Shown piece by piece: positions 36,980-46,424 of a stretch of DNA of 54,558 bases; position 1 is the first letter of the stretch, and every line of letters starts with the position of its first letter. Position numbers and translations under genes: made by a program. The stretch spans positions 1 through 54,558 of the forward strand of contig NZ_AYSV01000067.1 of assembly GCF_000506865.1 (NCBI RefSeq), given 5' to 3'. The notes below the pieces were generated by a model. That model had not been told where the DNA came from and did not search any database. It was given only the letters and a program-made list of their open reading frames with translations. The DNA is from Pelistega indica. Its GTDB lineage: Bacteria > Pseudomonadota > Gammaproteobacteria > Burkholderiales > Burkholderiaceae_B.

Positions 36980-38389
36980 CTAGCATTTTTTAGGAAAAAT
37001 AAGACGTACTTTTAAGCCTGACATGAAAGAAGAGGGAAGAAATTCTAACTGTGCTTGGTTAATGTCAGCAATAGTTTGCACAATGGCTAAACCTAGTCCA
37101 GATCCTTGTTGCTCACGGCCAGCACTACCTCGTCGAAAACGTTTACCTGCTGATGCAATGTCTTCTGGGCTCATGCCGGGACCATTATCTTCCACTTGCA
37201 AAATAAGCGTATCGGGTTGTTCAATAATTGATGTAGTGATTTGAGCCCCTCTAGGACAATACTTGATGGCATTACCAATTAAGTTACTAAGAGCTTCTTG
37301 GATGAGCCAAGCTACTCCTTGTATATAAAGAGGTTTATTGGGTATGTCCATTCCGTAATCAATCTTTTTCCGTCTTGCAAAAGGTAGTAAATCATTAACT
37401 GTTTTACTTGTTAATTCACAAATATTCAATATTTCTTGTTGTTGATTAAGGGAGGCGGCATCAGTAGCATTTTGTACTTTAGCTAATGTTAGTAATTGAT
37501 TAGTTAAATCAATGGTATTACTTAGCCGTAGCTGAGTAGCGGATAAGACTTCGTCCATTTCTTGATTATTGTGAGTGAGGCTACGCGCATAACTAATTTG
37601 TGTATTGAGTATGGCTAAAGGAGTCCTTAGCTGATGAGCGGCATCATCTAAGAATTGTCGCTGTAAATGAATACTTTTTGCGTAACGATCAATGTGAGTA
37701 TTAATCGCTTTTACTAATGGCGTAATTTCAGATGGAAGCTCCTCTTCGACAATTGGGCGTAAATCATTATCATTGCGTTGAGCAATTCTTTGATTAAGCT
37801 GTTGTAATGGGCGTAAAGTAATCAAAATACCGACGTAGATAATAATTATTAATAGCACAATAATGAAAAGATCTTTTCCCACAGATTGCCACAGCATCAC
37901 ATTGAGAAAATTAGTTCTTGCCTGTGATCTTTCTGCTACTTGGATAATCAGTCGTGTATTAGGAGAGTAACTCAAAGGTGTTTTGGGATGTATAGCAATA
38001 GCGGCAATCCTAATATTCTCGCCGAAATATTGACTATCATAAAAAACAGGCTTATTACTAAGCTCCATATCTTCTGGTAAGGGAATGGAAGCATAACCAA
38101 TTTCAGTTAAACCATCTTCGGTCGCCACACGGAAATAGACAGGACTTTGTGTCGTTAATTCCAGTAGCTCAAATAAATAAAAGGGTTGCTCCATAGAAAG
38201 CCCACCATTCTCTGTTTTGACATTGACTTCAATGGAACGAATAGCACCTGCTAGTGTACGGTCAAAGGCTTGTTGGACTTGTGTTTTTAATTTATGGATA
38301 GAGCTTAGCCATGAAGTAATCATCACTAAAATGACGATAGGTAGAATGAACCATAATAAGGTGCTCTTTAAACTTTGTTGTTTATGCAT
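36980..38389 (-). CDS. tctE: Sensor histidine kinase TctE
   Basis: A 469-residue membrane kinase: transmembrane helix at 10-30, periplasmic region to about 165, second helix near 172-192, then the H-box D-D-A-A-H-Q-L-R-T-P-L-A with the phosphorylated His near 254, N-box N-L-I-G-N-A-I-K-Y, and D-N-G-P-G-M and G-S-G-L-G-L-A-I for ATP. It overlaps tctD by 8 bp. Senses tricarboxylates for the adjacent transporter, by family. Confidence 0.92.
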   Translation of the reverse strand: MHKQQSLKSTLLWFILPIVILVMITSWLSSIHKLKTQVQQAFDRTLAGAIRSIEVNVKTENGGLSMEQPFYLFELLELTTQSPVYFRVATEDGLTEIGYASIPLPEDMELSNKPVFYDSQYFGENIRIAAIAIHPKTPLSYSPNTRLIIQVAERSQARTNFLNVMLWQSVGKDLFIIVLLIIIIYVGILITLRPLQQLNQRIAQRNDNDLRPIVEEELPSEITPLVKAINTHIDRYAKSIHLQRQFLDDAAHQLRTPLAILNTQISYARSLTHNNQEMDEVLSATQLRLSNTIDLTNQLLTLAKVQNATDAASLNQQQEILNICELTSKTVNDLLPFARRKKIDYGMDIPNKPLYIQGVAWLIQEALSNLIGNAIKYCPRGAQITTSIIEQPDTLILQVEDNGPGMSPEDIASAGKRFRRGSAGREQQGSGLGLAIVQTIADINQAQLEFLPSSFMSGLKVRLIFPKKC

Positions 38390-39068
38390 CTAGCGAGTCC
38401 AATATTGGTTCGAGGCAATAGCCAATTCCTCGTAAGGTGGTTATTTGGACATCACTTCCTTGTAATTTTTTGCGTAGTCTATGTACGATGACTTCTACGA
38501 CATCTGGTGTAAGTTCTGTATCGGGATCAAGCATTCTATCGAGGATAAACTGCTTATTAACAGGCTCTCCACTTTTTTGGATGAGAATACGCAACACTTC
38601 ATTTTCTCTTGGCGTTAGGGACAGGTGTTTTTGCTGGAGTAAGAACGATTTAGTACTGTGGTCATAGTGTAAACTAGCGCAAGACATTTGTGGTTTATCA
38701 CGACCACGGCTACGACGAATGAGAGCAAATAGTCGAGCGACTAATTCCTCAGTCATAAACGGTTTGGGTAAAAAATCATCTGCCCCCATATCTAATACTT
38801 GGACACGAGAGGACAGAGAGTCATTAGCAGTGAGTACCAGAATGGGGGTGCGGTTATCATCGGCGCGTAGTCTACTTAACAAGGTACGACCATCCATACT
38901 AGGTAAGCCCAAATCCAAAATAACGGCATCAAATTCTTCGACAGATAGCCGTTTGAGAGCAATTAGTCCATCATTCGCCCACTCAATATTAAAACCTGCA
39001 TTTTTATGCAAGCTTTTTACGAGCCAGTGAGCCAAATCAGGTTCATCTTCGACTAATAAGATACGCAT
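38382..39068 (-). CDS. tctD: Response regulator TctD (OmpR family)
   Basis: A 228-residue regulator. Receiver domain: V-E-D-E-P-D-L-A, the phospho-acceptor in D-A-V-I-L-D-L-G-L-P-S-M-D-G, L-T-A-N-D and L-P-K-P-F. A winged-helix output domain follows, with L-T-P-R-E-N-E-V-L-R and V-V-E-V-I-V-H-R-L-R-K-K-L. Cotranscribed with tctE; expected to switch on tctCBA. Confidence 0.94.
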   Translation of the reverse strand: MRILLVEDEPDLAHWLVKSLHKNAGFNIEWANDGLIALKRLSVEEFDAVILDLGLPSMDGRTLLSRLRADDNRTPILVLTANDSLSSRVQVLDMGADDFLPKPFMTEELVARLFALIRRSRGRDKPQMSCASLHYDHSTKSFLLQQKHLSLTPRENEVLRILIQKSGEPVNKQFILDRMLDPDTELTPDVVEVIVHRLRKKLQGSDVQITTLRGIGYCLEPILDSLDA

Positions 39069-39450
39069 ATATTCAAATTAAAGAAGTGGTTTTCTCTATT
39101 ATAGTTTGACCGCCACTATTTTTGTAGAGGTCATAAGTAATGATAGATATAGTATCTGAGTGAATGAGCGATGTATATTGGGTTGTTTAGCGTATCCAGT
39201 GATAGTGAAATGAATGAGCAGGGAGTTAGCTTGTATATGGTGTTGTTTATAGTGGCAAGTAAAAGAATATATAAGTCACAGAAAGAAGCGTAGAAGGAAG
39301 AAAATAAGTGTTGAGATGAGAGTGAAAACTATTATGTGACCCAGAACGGATAGAGTTGTATTGGCTTATGTACTATAATGACAATTCACCTTTTTCTTTG
39401 TAAGAGGCCTTAGAAATAGTGTGAACAAATCTTGTTATGGAGACTTTTAA
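39069..39450. promoter_or_regulatory. Divergent intergenic region of tctD and the copper chaperone gene
   Basis: 382 bp with no credible gene. Minus strand: a promoter for tctD with -35 TACAAA (39126-39121), 17-bp spacer, -10 TATAAT (39103-39098). Plus strand: TATAAT at 39374-39379 without a good -35, followed by GGAG before the ATG at 39451. Confidence 0.45.
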
Positions 39451-39972
39451 ATGTTCACTTTTCAAACGCTTTCTACAATTAGTTTATCTTTGTTTGCTGC
39501 AACAGCAGTTATGGCTCATAATCACCAACATGAGAAAATGAGTCATGATCATCAACATCATCACGCATCAGCTACTGTTTCAAAAGAGAGCGCAGAAGCT
39601 GTAGAGTTTAGTCAGTGTTGGATTCGTTTTAGCGAGCAAGGTAGTTCTGCATTGTATATGAAAGCTAAGAATAATGATGTGAATAAACCAGCTTATTTAG
39701 TGGGAGCTAAGTCTGATGCTTTTGAACATATTATGTTGCATGAAAGTTATCAGCATAATGGTATGACGGGTATGCGTCATCTTAATGAAATCGAAGTTCC
39801 TGCTGGTAAAGAAGTTGTGTTTACACCGGGTAGTTATCACCTTATGCTAATGTCGCCAAAAGCGGTAAAAGTAGGCGATAACGTCCACATTACTTTTTCT
39901 TTAAGTAATGGTCATGAACTATCAACGCAATGTTTAGTAAAACCATTAACTGCTAAATCATTTGGCAATTAA
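39451..39972 (+). CDS. Periplasmic copper chaperone PCu(A)C
   Basis: A 173-residue exported protein: signal peptide, a His-rich patch (H-N-H-Q-H-E, H-D-H-Q-H-H-H) right after cleavage, then the PCu(A)C fold with H-I-M-L-H-E near 91 and Y-H-L-M-L-M, the H-M-x10-M-x21-H-x-M copper(I) motif; each ligand is present. The family supplies copper to cytochrome oxidase. No cox gene is nearby. RBS GGAG. Ends in a strong bidirectional terminator. Confidence 0.92.
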   Translation: MFTFQTLSTISLSLFAATAVMAHNHQHEKMSHDHQHHHASATVSKESAEAVEFSQCWIRFSEQGSSALYMKAKNNDVNKPAYLVGAKSDAFEHIMLHESYQHNGMTGMRHLNEIEVPAGKEVVFTPGSYHLMLMSPKAVKVGDNVHITFSLSNGHELSTQCLVKPLTAKSFGN

Positions 39973-39996
39973 TGTGTATTTATTAAATTAAATAGC

Positions 39997-40030
39997 AAAA
40001 CTAAGGGGGTAGTAATACCCCCTTAGTTTT
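39997..40030. terminator. Bidirectional terminator
   Basis: A 15-bp perfect stem (AAAACTAAGGGGGTA / TACCCCCTTAGTTTT), loop GTAA, serving the copper chaperone gene and the convergent hydrolase gene. Confidence 0.93.
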
Positions 40031-40061
40031 GTTAATACTGTACATTCTCTTATGACTATTT

Positions 40062-40886
40062 TTAGGCAGTTAATGACTGGTTGTAAGCATTGATATGCTC
40101 AATAATAATATGGTTAAATTCGTGTGGTAAGGCAAGGTTCATCCCATGAGAGGCAGGTGTTAGAACAAAACTCTTGGCTTGTGGCCATAAGGTTTGTAAG
40201 GTGCGATTGATCTCGGGGAAGGGGGCAGGACTATCAGAACCACCCATTAATGTGATGGGCAGCTTGAGAGATTCTAGCGTTGATGATATGAGAAAAGGTT
40301 TCTCATAGCGTTGTAGAAAAAGTGTATGGGCATTTTCTCTTACCATTTCCTTGAACCATCGTACCATTTTTTTATAAGTACCTTCGCCACTGACAGAGTC
40401 AATGAAAAGTGCGAGTCCCTCATCTAATTTTCCTGCGTGAATAAGTTGTAAGGCTTCTTTTTTAAATGCAATTCCTTCTTGTAATTGCTGATGATCACGA
40501 ATACCGGGATCTGCCAGAATTAAAGAACTGATACTTTGCGGAGTGGTTAAAGCAAGATCTAGAGCAACAGCGGCACCACGGGAATGTCCTAAGATATGTG
40601 CTTTAGAAATTTCTAGCTGTTGTAATAATGCTGCAATATCTTGCGAGTGTTGCTGGTAGGAAAAGTCATCAACGCTTGTCAATGGAATAGGAGCGTAGTG
40701 TCTAAGACTAGGTGCAATTACTCGAAAGTGTTTAGCGAGTTCTGGGATTTGCCATTTCCAATAACGGTAATCACAAAGTGAACCATGAATTAAGACGATA
40801 ACATCAGATCCTTGTCCATTATCTGTATAGGCAAGACGAGTATTATTTATGATGATTTCTTTTAAGTTTAAACTTTCAGTGTTCAT
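40062..40886 (-). CDS. Alpha/beta-fold hydrolase
   Basis: A protein with the lipase-like hydrolase fold: oxyanion segment L-I-H-G-S near 34, nucleophile elbow G-H-S-R-G near 97, Asp and a late His in P-A-S-H-G-M-N. The frame extends to 41033 only by overlapping cpoB; ATG 40886 gives M-N-T-E-S-L-N-L-K and a usual length of about 274. Substrate unknown. Its start codon lies directly on the T-run of the cpoB terminator, with an AAAGGCG that could be its Shine-Dalgarno inside the hairpin. Confidence 0.85.
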   Translation of the reverse strand: MNTESLNLKEIIINNTRLAYTDNGQGSDVIVLIHGSLCDYRYWKWQIPELAKHFRVIAPSLRHYAPIPLTSVDDFSYQQHSQDIAALLQQLEISKAHILGHSRGAAVALDLALTTPQSISSLILADPGIRDHQQLQEGIAFKKEALQLIHAGKLDEGLALFIDSVSGEGTYKKMVRWFKEMVRENAHTLFLQRYEKPFLISSTLESLKLPITLMGGSDSPAPFPEINRTLQTLWPQAKSFVLTPASHGMNLALPHEFNHIIIEHINAYNQSLTA

Positions 40887-40917
40887 AAAAAAAGTCGCCT
40901 TTAGAGATAAAGGCGAC
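40887..40917 (-). terminator. Terminator of cpoB (end of the tol-pal operon)
   Basis: GTCGCCTTTA / TAAAGGCGAC stem, loop of 4, followed on the minus strand by T7 and then at once by the ATG of the hydrolase gene. Confidence 0.88.
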
Positions 40918-40938
40918 GTAAATTCTGTAAGTAAAACA

Positions 40939-41605
40939 TTAGTACATTGATAAACGCTCTTTGGCTGTATCAGCGGCTGGTGTACCAGGGTATTCTTTAA
41001 TCGTGCGTTGCAGAGTGGCTTTGGAACCATCAATATTATTAAGTTCTAATTGGCTTCCTGCAATCACTAATAAAGCGTCGCCAGCTTTACCGTCTTTTGG
41101 ATAGGCATGAACCATTTCATTTAAAACTTTAATAGAGTTTTTGAAATCACGATTGGCATAACGGCTACTACCTTCGTAGAACATAGCACTAGGAGTGAGA
41201 GGGCTAGAAGGGTAAGCTGAAGAGAAGTTGGCTAGTGCCTGTGAAGCACCTGCGTAGTTGCCTTGTCTAAATAAGTCTAATGCCGCATCGTAAGCGCGTT
41301 GTTCAGTTGGATCACCGACCTGTGCTGATGGACCAATATCGTCATTTGCACGTGAAGCTAATGCTTGTGATTGACCAGCATTACCTAAAGATTCAATTTG
41401 TCCTCTGATTTGACGAAGTTCGTTTTGTAATTTTTGAACTTGTTGTGCCAAGTCATTACGAACCATATCACTTTGTTTAAGTTGAGAACGTAATTCTAAG
41501 ATAGCACGACGTGCTTGTTCGTCTTCTTGAGCCCAAGCAGGTTGTGTCACACTGAAAAAAACTGATAGAAAGAACAAGAGCAAGAGTTGTGTTATTTAGC
41601 ATCAT
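40939..41605 (-). CDS. cpoB: Cell division coordinator CpoB (YbgF), frameshift in the signal peptide
   Basis: CpoB links outer-membrane constriction by Tol-Pal with peptidoglycan synthesis. The mature part has an N-terminal coiled coil (about 20-65) and TPR repeats (A-Y-D-A-A-L-D-L-F-R-Q-G-N-Y, G-D-A-L-L-V-I-A-G-S-Q). ATG 41605 encodes M-M-L-N-N-T-T-L-A-L-V-L-S-I-S-F-F, which joins S-V-T-Q-P-A-W-A-Q of the main frame only if one base is dropped from the A7 run at 41555-41561 (plus strand). As read, the open frame begins at TTG 41583 with no RBS, so a homopolymer error or slippage is likely. Confidence 0.88.
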
Positions 41606-41625
41606 GGATGGTCTCGTAAAATAAA

Positions 41626-41656
41626 ACGCCGCAATAATATTAAACCATTGCGGCGT
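41626..41656 (-). terminator. Hairpin between pal and cpoB
   Basis: A 10-bp perfect stem ACGCCGCAAT / ATTGCGGCGT, then TTTTATTTTA on the minus strand. A partial terminator that could let cpoB be expressed below pal. Confidence 0.7.
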
Positions 41657-41691
41657 GTAGACATTTAATGTCGGTATAAAACCGCTAGAAA

Positions 41692-42180
41692 TTAACGAAT
41701 GTAGTTAATGTCAGCACGACGGTTTTGAGCATAAGCTTCTTCAGTTGTACCAGTAGCTACTGGACGCTCTTTACCAAAGCTAACTGCTTCGATTTGAGCA
41801 GCGTTAACGCCTTGTTGAGTTAATTGATTAGCAACTGCTACTGAACGACGTTGACCTAATGCTAAGTTGTACTCTGAGCTACCGCGTGCGTCAGTGTTAC
41901 CTTCGATACGGATACGTTGTGCACTGTTAGCTGCTAAGTATTGAGCGTGCATTTGAACTAAAGGTTGGAATTGAGATTCAACAACATAGCTGTCAAACGC
42001 GAAGTATACTGAACGTTGTTGAGCTAATGGGCTATTTGGATTGAATGGATCCATAACAGCTGAACCGTTAGCACCAGTACCAGCACCAGTACCGTTAGCA
42101 TTAGTGTCAGTAGATGTTGATGAACACGCAGCTAAAGTTGCTGCGATTGCCGCTACAGATAGAATTTTTGCTAAAGACAT
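41692..42180 (-). CDS. pal: Peptidoglycan-associated lipoprotein Pal
   Basis: A 162-residue outer-membrane lipoprotein of the Tol-Pal system: lipobox L-A-A-C (Cys19), a Gly/Ala/Thr-rich linker, and an OmpA domain with F-A-F-D-S, G-N-T-D-A-R-G-S-S-E-Y-N and L-G-Q-R-R-S, the murein-binding residues. Between tolB and cpoB in the usual order. Confidence 0.96.
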   Translation of the reverse strand: MSLAKILSVAAIAATLAACSSTSTDTNANGTGAGTGANGSAVMDPFNPNSPLAQQRSVYFAFDSYVVESQFQPLVQMHAQYLAANSAQRIRIEGNTDARGSSEYNLALGQRRSVAVANQLTQQGVNAAQIEAVSFGKERPVATGTTEEAYAQNRRADINYIR

Positions 42181-42219
42181 AGCATTTCCTTTTTAAATTA
42201 TAAACAAAACAAACAAAAA

Positions 42220-43485
42220 TTATTTCTGCTCAGTAAAGGGACCCCAAGCTGCTGCAGTGACGTTGCCTTTACTTGGTAATGTAGTGGAGAATGAACCATC
42301 TGCATTTACAAGTCCTAAACTACCACCGGCGGCATAAAGTACTTGCATACCATTAGGAGCAAAACTAGGAGATAGGTCGTTTGGTCCAGAAGTGAGTAAT
42401 TGATCAGAGCCTGAACCTAGACCATTGATGGCTATCGAATAACCACCACCTCTCATGCTAGTATATACCATTTTACTACCATCCGGCGATATCTTACCAG
42501 AAAGATTTTGTGAACCATTGAAAGTAATACGACTTGCTTGACCGCCACCTAGACCGGTACGATAAATTTGTGGGCTACCACCACGGTCAGATGTAAAAAT
42601 TAAACCACTACCATTAGGGAAGAAATATGGCTCAGTATCAATTTCCGGAGAATCGGTAACTTTGCGTGGAGAACCGCCATTGCTACCAATTAAATAAATA
42701 TTTGAAAGACCATCCATACTTAGCGCAACAGCAAGCTGAGAGCCATTTGGTGACCATGCTGGAGCACTATTGTTCCCTTTGAAATTAGCCACAGCATTAC
42801 GACCACCAGAGGCTAAATTTTGTACATAAACAACAGGTTTGCCTGATTCAAAGCTCACATAAGCAAGACGTTTACCGTCTGGAGACCATGCTGGAGAAAT
42901 GATATTTGCACCAGAAGTGACTGCCTGAGCATTCTCGCCATCCGCATCAGCAACATATAATGTACTGCCTGTGACATAAGCGATTTTTGTTGTAAAAATA
43001 CCACGAACACCTGTTGATTGCTCATAAGCGGCATCTGCTGCTTTATGTGCTAACTGACGCATATTAGAGGCAGAAATACTTAAAGATTGCAAGTTAGTTT
43101 GTTGGGCAGTGTCACCAAGGTTGTAGTTAATCGTATTAGACGAAACAGATCCATAGATAACATTTTTACCACCACCAGCTTCAGCTAAAGCTGCCCAGTT
43201 GGCTGTGCCACTTGAGTCAGTACTCATTACGCCAATACGGGTAACTTCAAATTGACCTGAGCGAGTTAAATCGGCGGCAATAATATCAGCAATTTCTTTT
43301 CCGTTTGTGCCTGCAAAGTCAGCAACTACAATCGGGAATTTATTACTAGCGACACCAGAACCTGAAAGATTAACATTAACCTGTGCCTGAGTAGCTGGTG
43401 TTAGGCTTAAACTAAAGCCGAGTAAAATAGCACTAAATAAGTTTGTGCTACGATGTTGAGAACGTAATTTACGTAGTAGTGACAT
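42220..43485 (-). CDS. tolB: Tol-Pal system protein TolB
   Basis: A periplasmic protein with an N-terminal alpha/beta domain and a C-terminal beta-propeller. The propeller blades show repeated A-W-S-P-D-G-K, A-W-S-P-N-G, S-P-D-G-S and A-P-N-G motifs. Signal peptide ends T-Q-A-Q. Length 421 is normal. Between tolA and pal. Confidence 0.95.
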   Translation of the reverse strand: MSLLRKLRSQHRSTNLFSAILLGFSLSLTPATQAQVNVNLSGSGVASNKFPIVVADFAGTNGKEIADIIAADLTRSGQFEVTRIGVMSTDSSGTANWAALAEAGGGKNVIYGSVSSNTINYNLGDTAQQTNLQSLSISASNMRQLAHKAADAAYEQSTGVRGIFTTKIAYVTGSTLYVADADGENAQAVTSGANIISPAWSPDGKRLAYVSFESGKPVVYVQNLASGGRNAVANFKGNNSAPAWSPNGSQLAVALSMDGLSNIYLIGSNGGSPRKVTDSPEIDTEPYFFPNGSGLIFTSDRGGSPQIYRTGLGGGQASRITFNGSQNLSGKISPDGSKMVYTSMRGGGYSIAINGLGSGSDQLLTSGPNDLSPSFAPNGMQVLYAAGGSLGLVNADGSFSTTLPSKGNVTAAAWGPFTEQK

Positions 43486-43592
43486 GACGTCATTCTCCTA
43501 AAAATTTGTCTATGTTCATAGTGTATCAATTATGTACACTATGAACACATAATGCAGAGATTTCTTTTTCAAATCTTTACAAAGCAAGGCTG

Positions 43593-44787
43593 TTATTGTG
43601 GTCTAAACTCATAATTTCCTTCGACATAACTGTTACCAGTAGGTGGTTTCGGGAATGGATTACATTGTTTAAGTGCATTCAGCGCGGCGGTATCAAATGC
43701 TTTATTGCCAGAAGTTCTGGTGATACGGGCATTGGTTACTGTGCGACTACTATCGAATTCAACACGGTAGCGTACGCCTAAGCGTTGATTTCCACTGAAG
43801 CGTAAACGGGGTTCCACGCAAGCTTTAACTAGTCTTGCATATCCGTCGTTACCTCCACCGCCACCAATTTGGTTGCGATCGTTTTGTCCGCCTTTAATAC
43901 CAGCACGGCTATTAATATCACCACGCATAGCTGCTCGTAATGCATCACCTTTTGAGTTAGCTTTGGCTTTTGCCTCAGCGGCTAATTTAGCATCTGCTTT
44001 AGCTTTTGCAGCAGCTTTGGCTTTAGCTTCTTGTTCAGCCTTTTCCTTAGCTTCTTTGGCCGCTTTTTCTTTAGCCTCTTTTAGCTTGTCCTTTCCTTAG
44101 CCTTTCTTTCTCGCTTTTTCTTTAGCCTCTTTGTTCAGCCTTTTCTTTAGCTTCTTTTTCAGCTTTTTGTTTAGCTTCTTTCAATGCTTTTTCTTTTGCT
44201 TCTTTGTCAGCTTTTTTCTTTAGCTTCTTTTTTGTGCTTTTAGTTTGGCTTCTTTTTGTGCTTTTAGTTTAGCTTCTTTTTTCAGCTTTCTCTTTAGCTT
44301 CTTGTTCAGCTAAGCGTTTGGCTTCTTTTTCGGCTTTTTCTTTGGCTCGTTTTTTCTCTAGAGCAATCTCAGGATCCTCTTCGCTCATATTACTAGCAGC
44401 AGCCGCTGCTTTGGGAGGAGGAGGGGGAGGTGCTTGTTTGGGAGGCTCTGCGGCATGGACTGGCTCAGGGTCTGGAGCGGGTGTCGGCTCTGGTTCTGGC
44501 TCAGGCTGTGGTTGATCCTCTTCTGTACGAGTATCTTCTTCGGCAGGGTCAGGCGTCCTAGTCTCAGCAGGAGGAGCTACAATTTGTTCCGTTCCTTCAG
44601 TCCATAGTTCAAGTTGCAAAGGACCTGCTGCGGAATCGGTTTTATTTAGCGCACTAATGATAATTGCTGCAAGTAGTGACAGATGCAGTATGACAGAGAA
44701 GACAAGACCTTTCTTATCATCTCTTTGCGAATAAAATCTCGGTGGGGATTTTATATTTATCTCATGTATCTGTTTTTGGCAAAGCAC
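43593..44787 (-). CDS. tolA: TolA, reading frame broken several times in the Ala/Lys/Glu repeat
   Basis: TolA spans the periplasm between TolQR and Pal/TolB. The first part (GTG 44787 to a stop at 44269) has a membrane anchor (F-S-V-I-L-H-L-S-L-L), a Pro/Glu-rich linker and the start of the helical Ala-Lys-Glu domain; the last part (43928-43593) is the C-terminal globular domain with R-L-R-F-S-G-N and N-P-F-P-K-P. In between at least four one-base shifts in A-runs (e.g. near 44275-44280) must be removed to keep A-K-E repeats in frame. Either consensus error in a low-complexity repeat or genuine decay. Confidence 0.82.
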
Positions 44788-44815
44788 AGTATAAAAATGA
44801 CTGGTTATGTTTTAG

Positions 44816-45259
44816 CTATTTTTTTGTGTTCGCTTGTTTTGTTTGGTTAACCATTAACCCCAAACGCGTTAAGCCATTTGAGCGTAGCGTATCCATAATT
44901 TTCATCACTTCTTCATAGGCAACTTTACCATCAGCAGAAATCACTACTGGCGTATCAGCTTGAGCCATAGATTGAATACGAGAAAGTACTTCTTCTTTTG
45001 GTACTTTCTCAAACTCTGCACCAGATTGGCGTAAACGAACTGATACATCGCCGTTTTCTTCTAGTTGGACTTCAACTGGTGTTGTTGGTACTTCTGCTGC
45101 TCGTCCTACAGAAGGTAGATTCACTAATCCAGGTGTAATCATAGGAGCAGTCACCATAAAAATGACGAGTAATACTAACATTACGTCAATATATGGAACG
45201 ACGTTCATTTCATTTTTTAGACGGCGTGATCGACCACGCCCTTTTCTATTAGCAGCCAT
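44816..45259 (-). CDS. tolR: Tol-Pal system protein TolR
   Basis: A 147-residue ExbD/TolR protein: one transmembrane helix with N-V-V-P-Y-I-D-V-M-L-V-L-L-V-I-F-M-V (the Asp is the proton-pathway residue), then a periplasmic domain. Start is 5 bp after the tolQ stop. Confidence 0.95.
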   Translation of the reverse strand: MAANRKGRGRSRRLKNEMNVVPYIDVMLVLLVIFMVTAPMITPGLVNLPSVGRAAEVPTTPVEVQLEENGDVSVRLRQSGAEFEKVPKEEVLSRIQSMAQADTPVVISADGKVAYEEVMKIMDTLRSNGLTRLGLMVNQTKQANTKK

Positions 45260-45264
45260 GGTAA

Positions 45265-45954
45265 CTATTTAGTCTGACGTTGTAAAATATTTAAAAATTC
45301 ATCCATAAAACTATCAAAGCGACTTGAGACTTTGTCGATAGAGTTGGAGAAATAGTTATAGGCAAGCACAGCGGGAATTGCCGCAAATAGACCAATTGCC
45401 GTTGCAATCAAGGCTTCGGCAATACCAGGTGCCACAGCTGCCAGAGTGGCTGTTACGTTTGTGCTTAGACCTAGGAATGAGTGCATAATCCCCCAAACTG
45501 TACCTAATAAGCCAATGTATGGACTAACTGAACCAGCAGAGGCAAGAAAGTTAAGTTTTGAGTCTAATAAATCAACTTCACGTTGATAGGTTGCACGCAT
45601 AGCACGCTCAGCACCTTCAACTTGAGTTTCGGCAGACGCTTCTTTTTGACGTGCTTTTAAAAACTCTGTCATGCCTGCATCGAAAATACGACCTAGTGCA
45701 CCAGCTTCATCAGGATTGCGAGAGATGTTTTGATGCAAAGAGCCTAAATCACCACCACGCCAGAATTGTTGTTCAAATTCTTTGGTTTGTTTATCTGTAC
45801 GAGAAATGGTTAGGTATTTGCTGATAATGAATGCCCATGAAATGACAGAAATTGTCACTAAAATAAGCATGATAATTTGAACAGGTAAACTGGCGTCAGC
45901 AATTAAGGTAAAAACAGACATTTCTGCTGCTTCTGGTGAGACGGGGGGATTCAT
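45265..45954 (-). CDS. tolQ: Tol-Pal system protein TolQ
   Basis: A 229-residue ExbB/TolQ channel subunit with three membrane segments and the conserved G-L-L-G-T-V-W-G-I-M and G-I-A-E-A-L-I-A-T-A-I-G-L. With TolR it forms the proton motor. 5 bp after ybgC. Confidence 0.95.
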   Translation of the reverse strand: MNPPVSPEAAEMSVFTLIADASLPVQIIMLILVTISVISWAFIISKYLTISRTDKQTKEFEQQFWRGGDLGSLHQNISRNPDEAGALGRIFDAGMTEFLKARQKEASAETQVEGAERAMRATYQREVDLLDSKLNFLASAGSVSPYIGLLGTVWGIMHSFLGLSTNVTATLAAVAPGIAEALIATAIGLFAAIPAVLAYNYFSNSIDKVSSRFDSFMDEFLNILQRQTK

Positions 45955-45959
45955 GGTAC

Positions 45960-46385
45960 TTAAATATCCTGAGCTGAAATTAAAATAGAACGAATAGAGT
46001 CTGGTATAGGACTCGCTTTAAAGGTATCAAGGTTAATGCAACAAATCTGAATATTGCTGTTGACTAATATTTTTCCGTCACGTTCACAATATTGTTCAAA
46101 ATCAATAGATGCATTACCAATTTTCTTTATTTTTGTTTGGATGGTTAATAAATCATCTAAACGAGCTGGGCTTTTATAGTTAACTTGTGTGCCTACAACG
46201 ACAAAAATAATGCCTTCAGTTTGAGCCAGTAATGATTGGTTAAAACCTAAACGTCTTAACCATTCAGTTCTAGCACGTTCGAAAAATTTTAGATAATTGG
46301 CGTAAAAGACAACGCCTCCTGCGTCAGTATCTTCGTAGTAAACACGGACGGGGAAGGCGAAGTCTGAAGTGTTATTTGTAGACAT
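45960..46385 (-). CDS. ybgC: Acyl-CoA thioesterase YbgC
   Basis: A 141-residue hotdog-fold thioesterase with Y-E-D-T-D-A-G-G-V-V-F-Y-A-N-Y-L-K-F-F-E, including the catalytic Asp. First gene of ybgC-tolQ-tolR-tolA-tolB-pal-cpoB, the standard proteobacterial cluster. Confidence 0.94.
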   Translation of the reverse strand: MSTNNTSDFAFPVRVYYEDTDAGGVVFYANYLKFFERARTEWLRRLGFNQSLLAQTEGIIFVVVGTQVNYKSPARLDDLLTIQTKIKKIGNASIDFEQYCERDGKILVNSNIQICCINLDTFKASPIPDSIRSILISAQDI

Positions 46386-46424
46386 AACAAGCTTATGTAA
46401 AAGTAATATTACTTAAACAGCAAA

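Noticed and set aside
40887-41033. Longer start for the alpha/beta hydrolase
   Set aside because: It would overlap the conserved end of cpoB and cross its terminator; ATG 40886 gives a normal protein.
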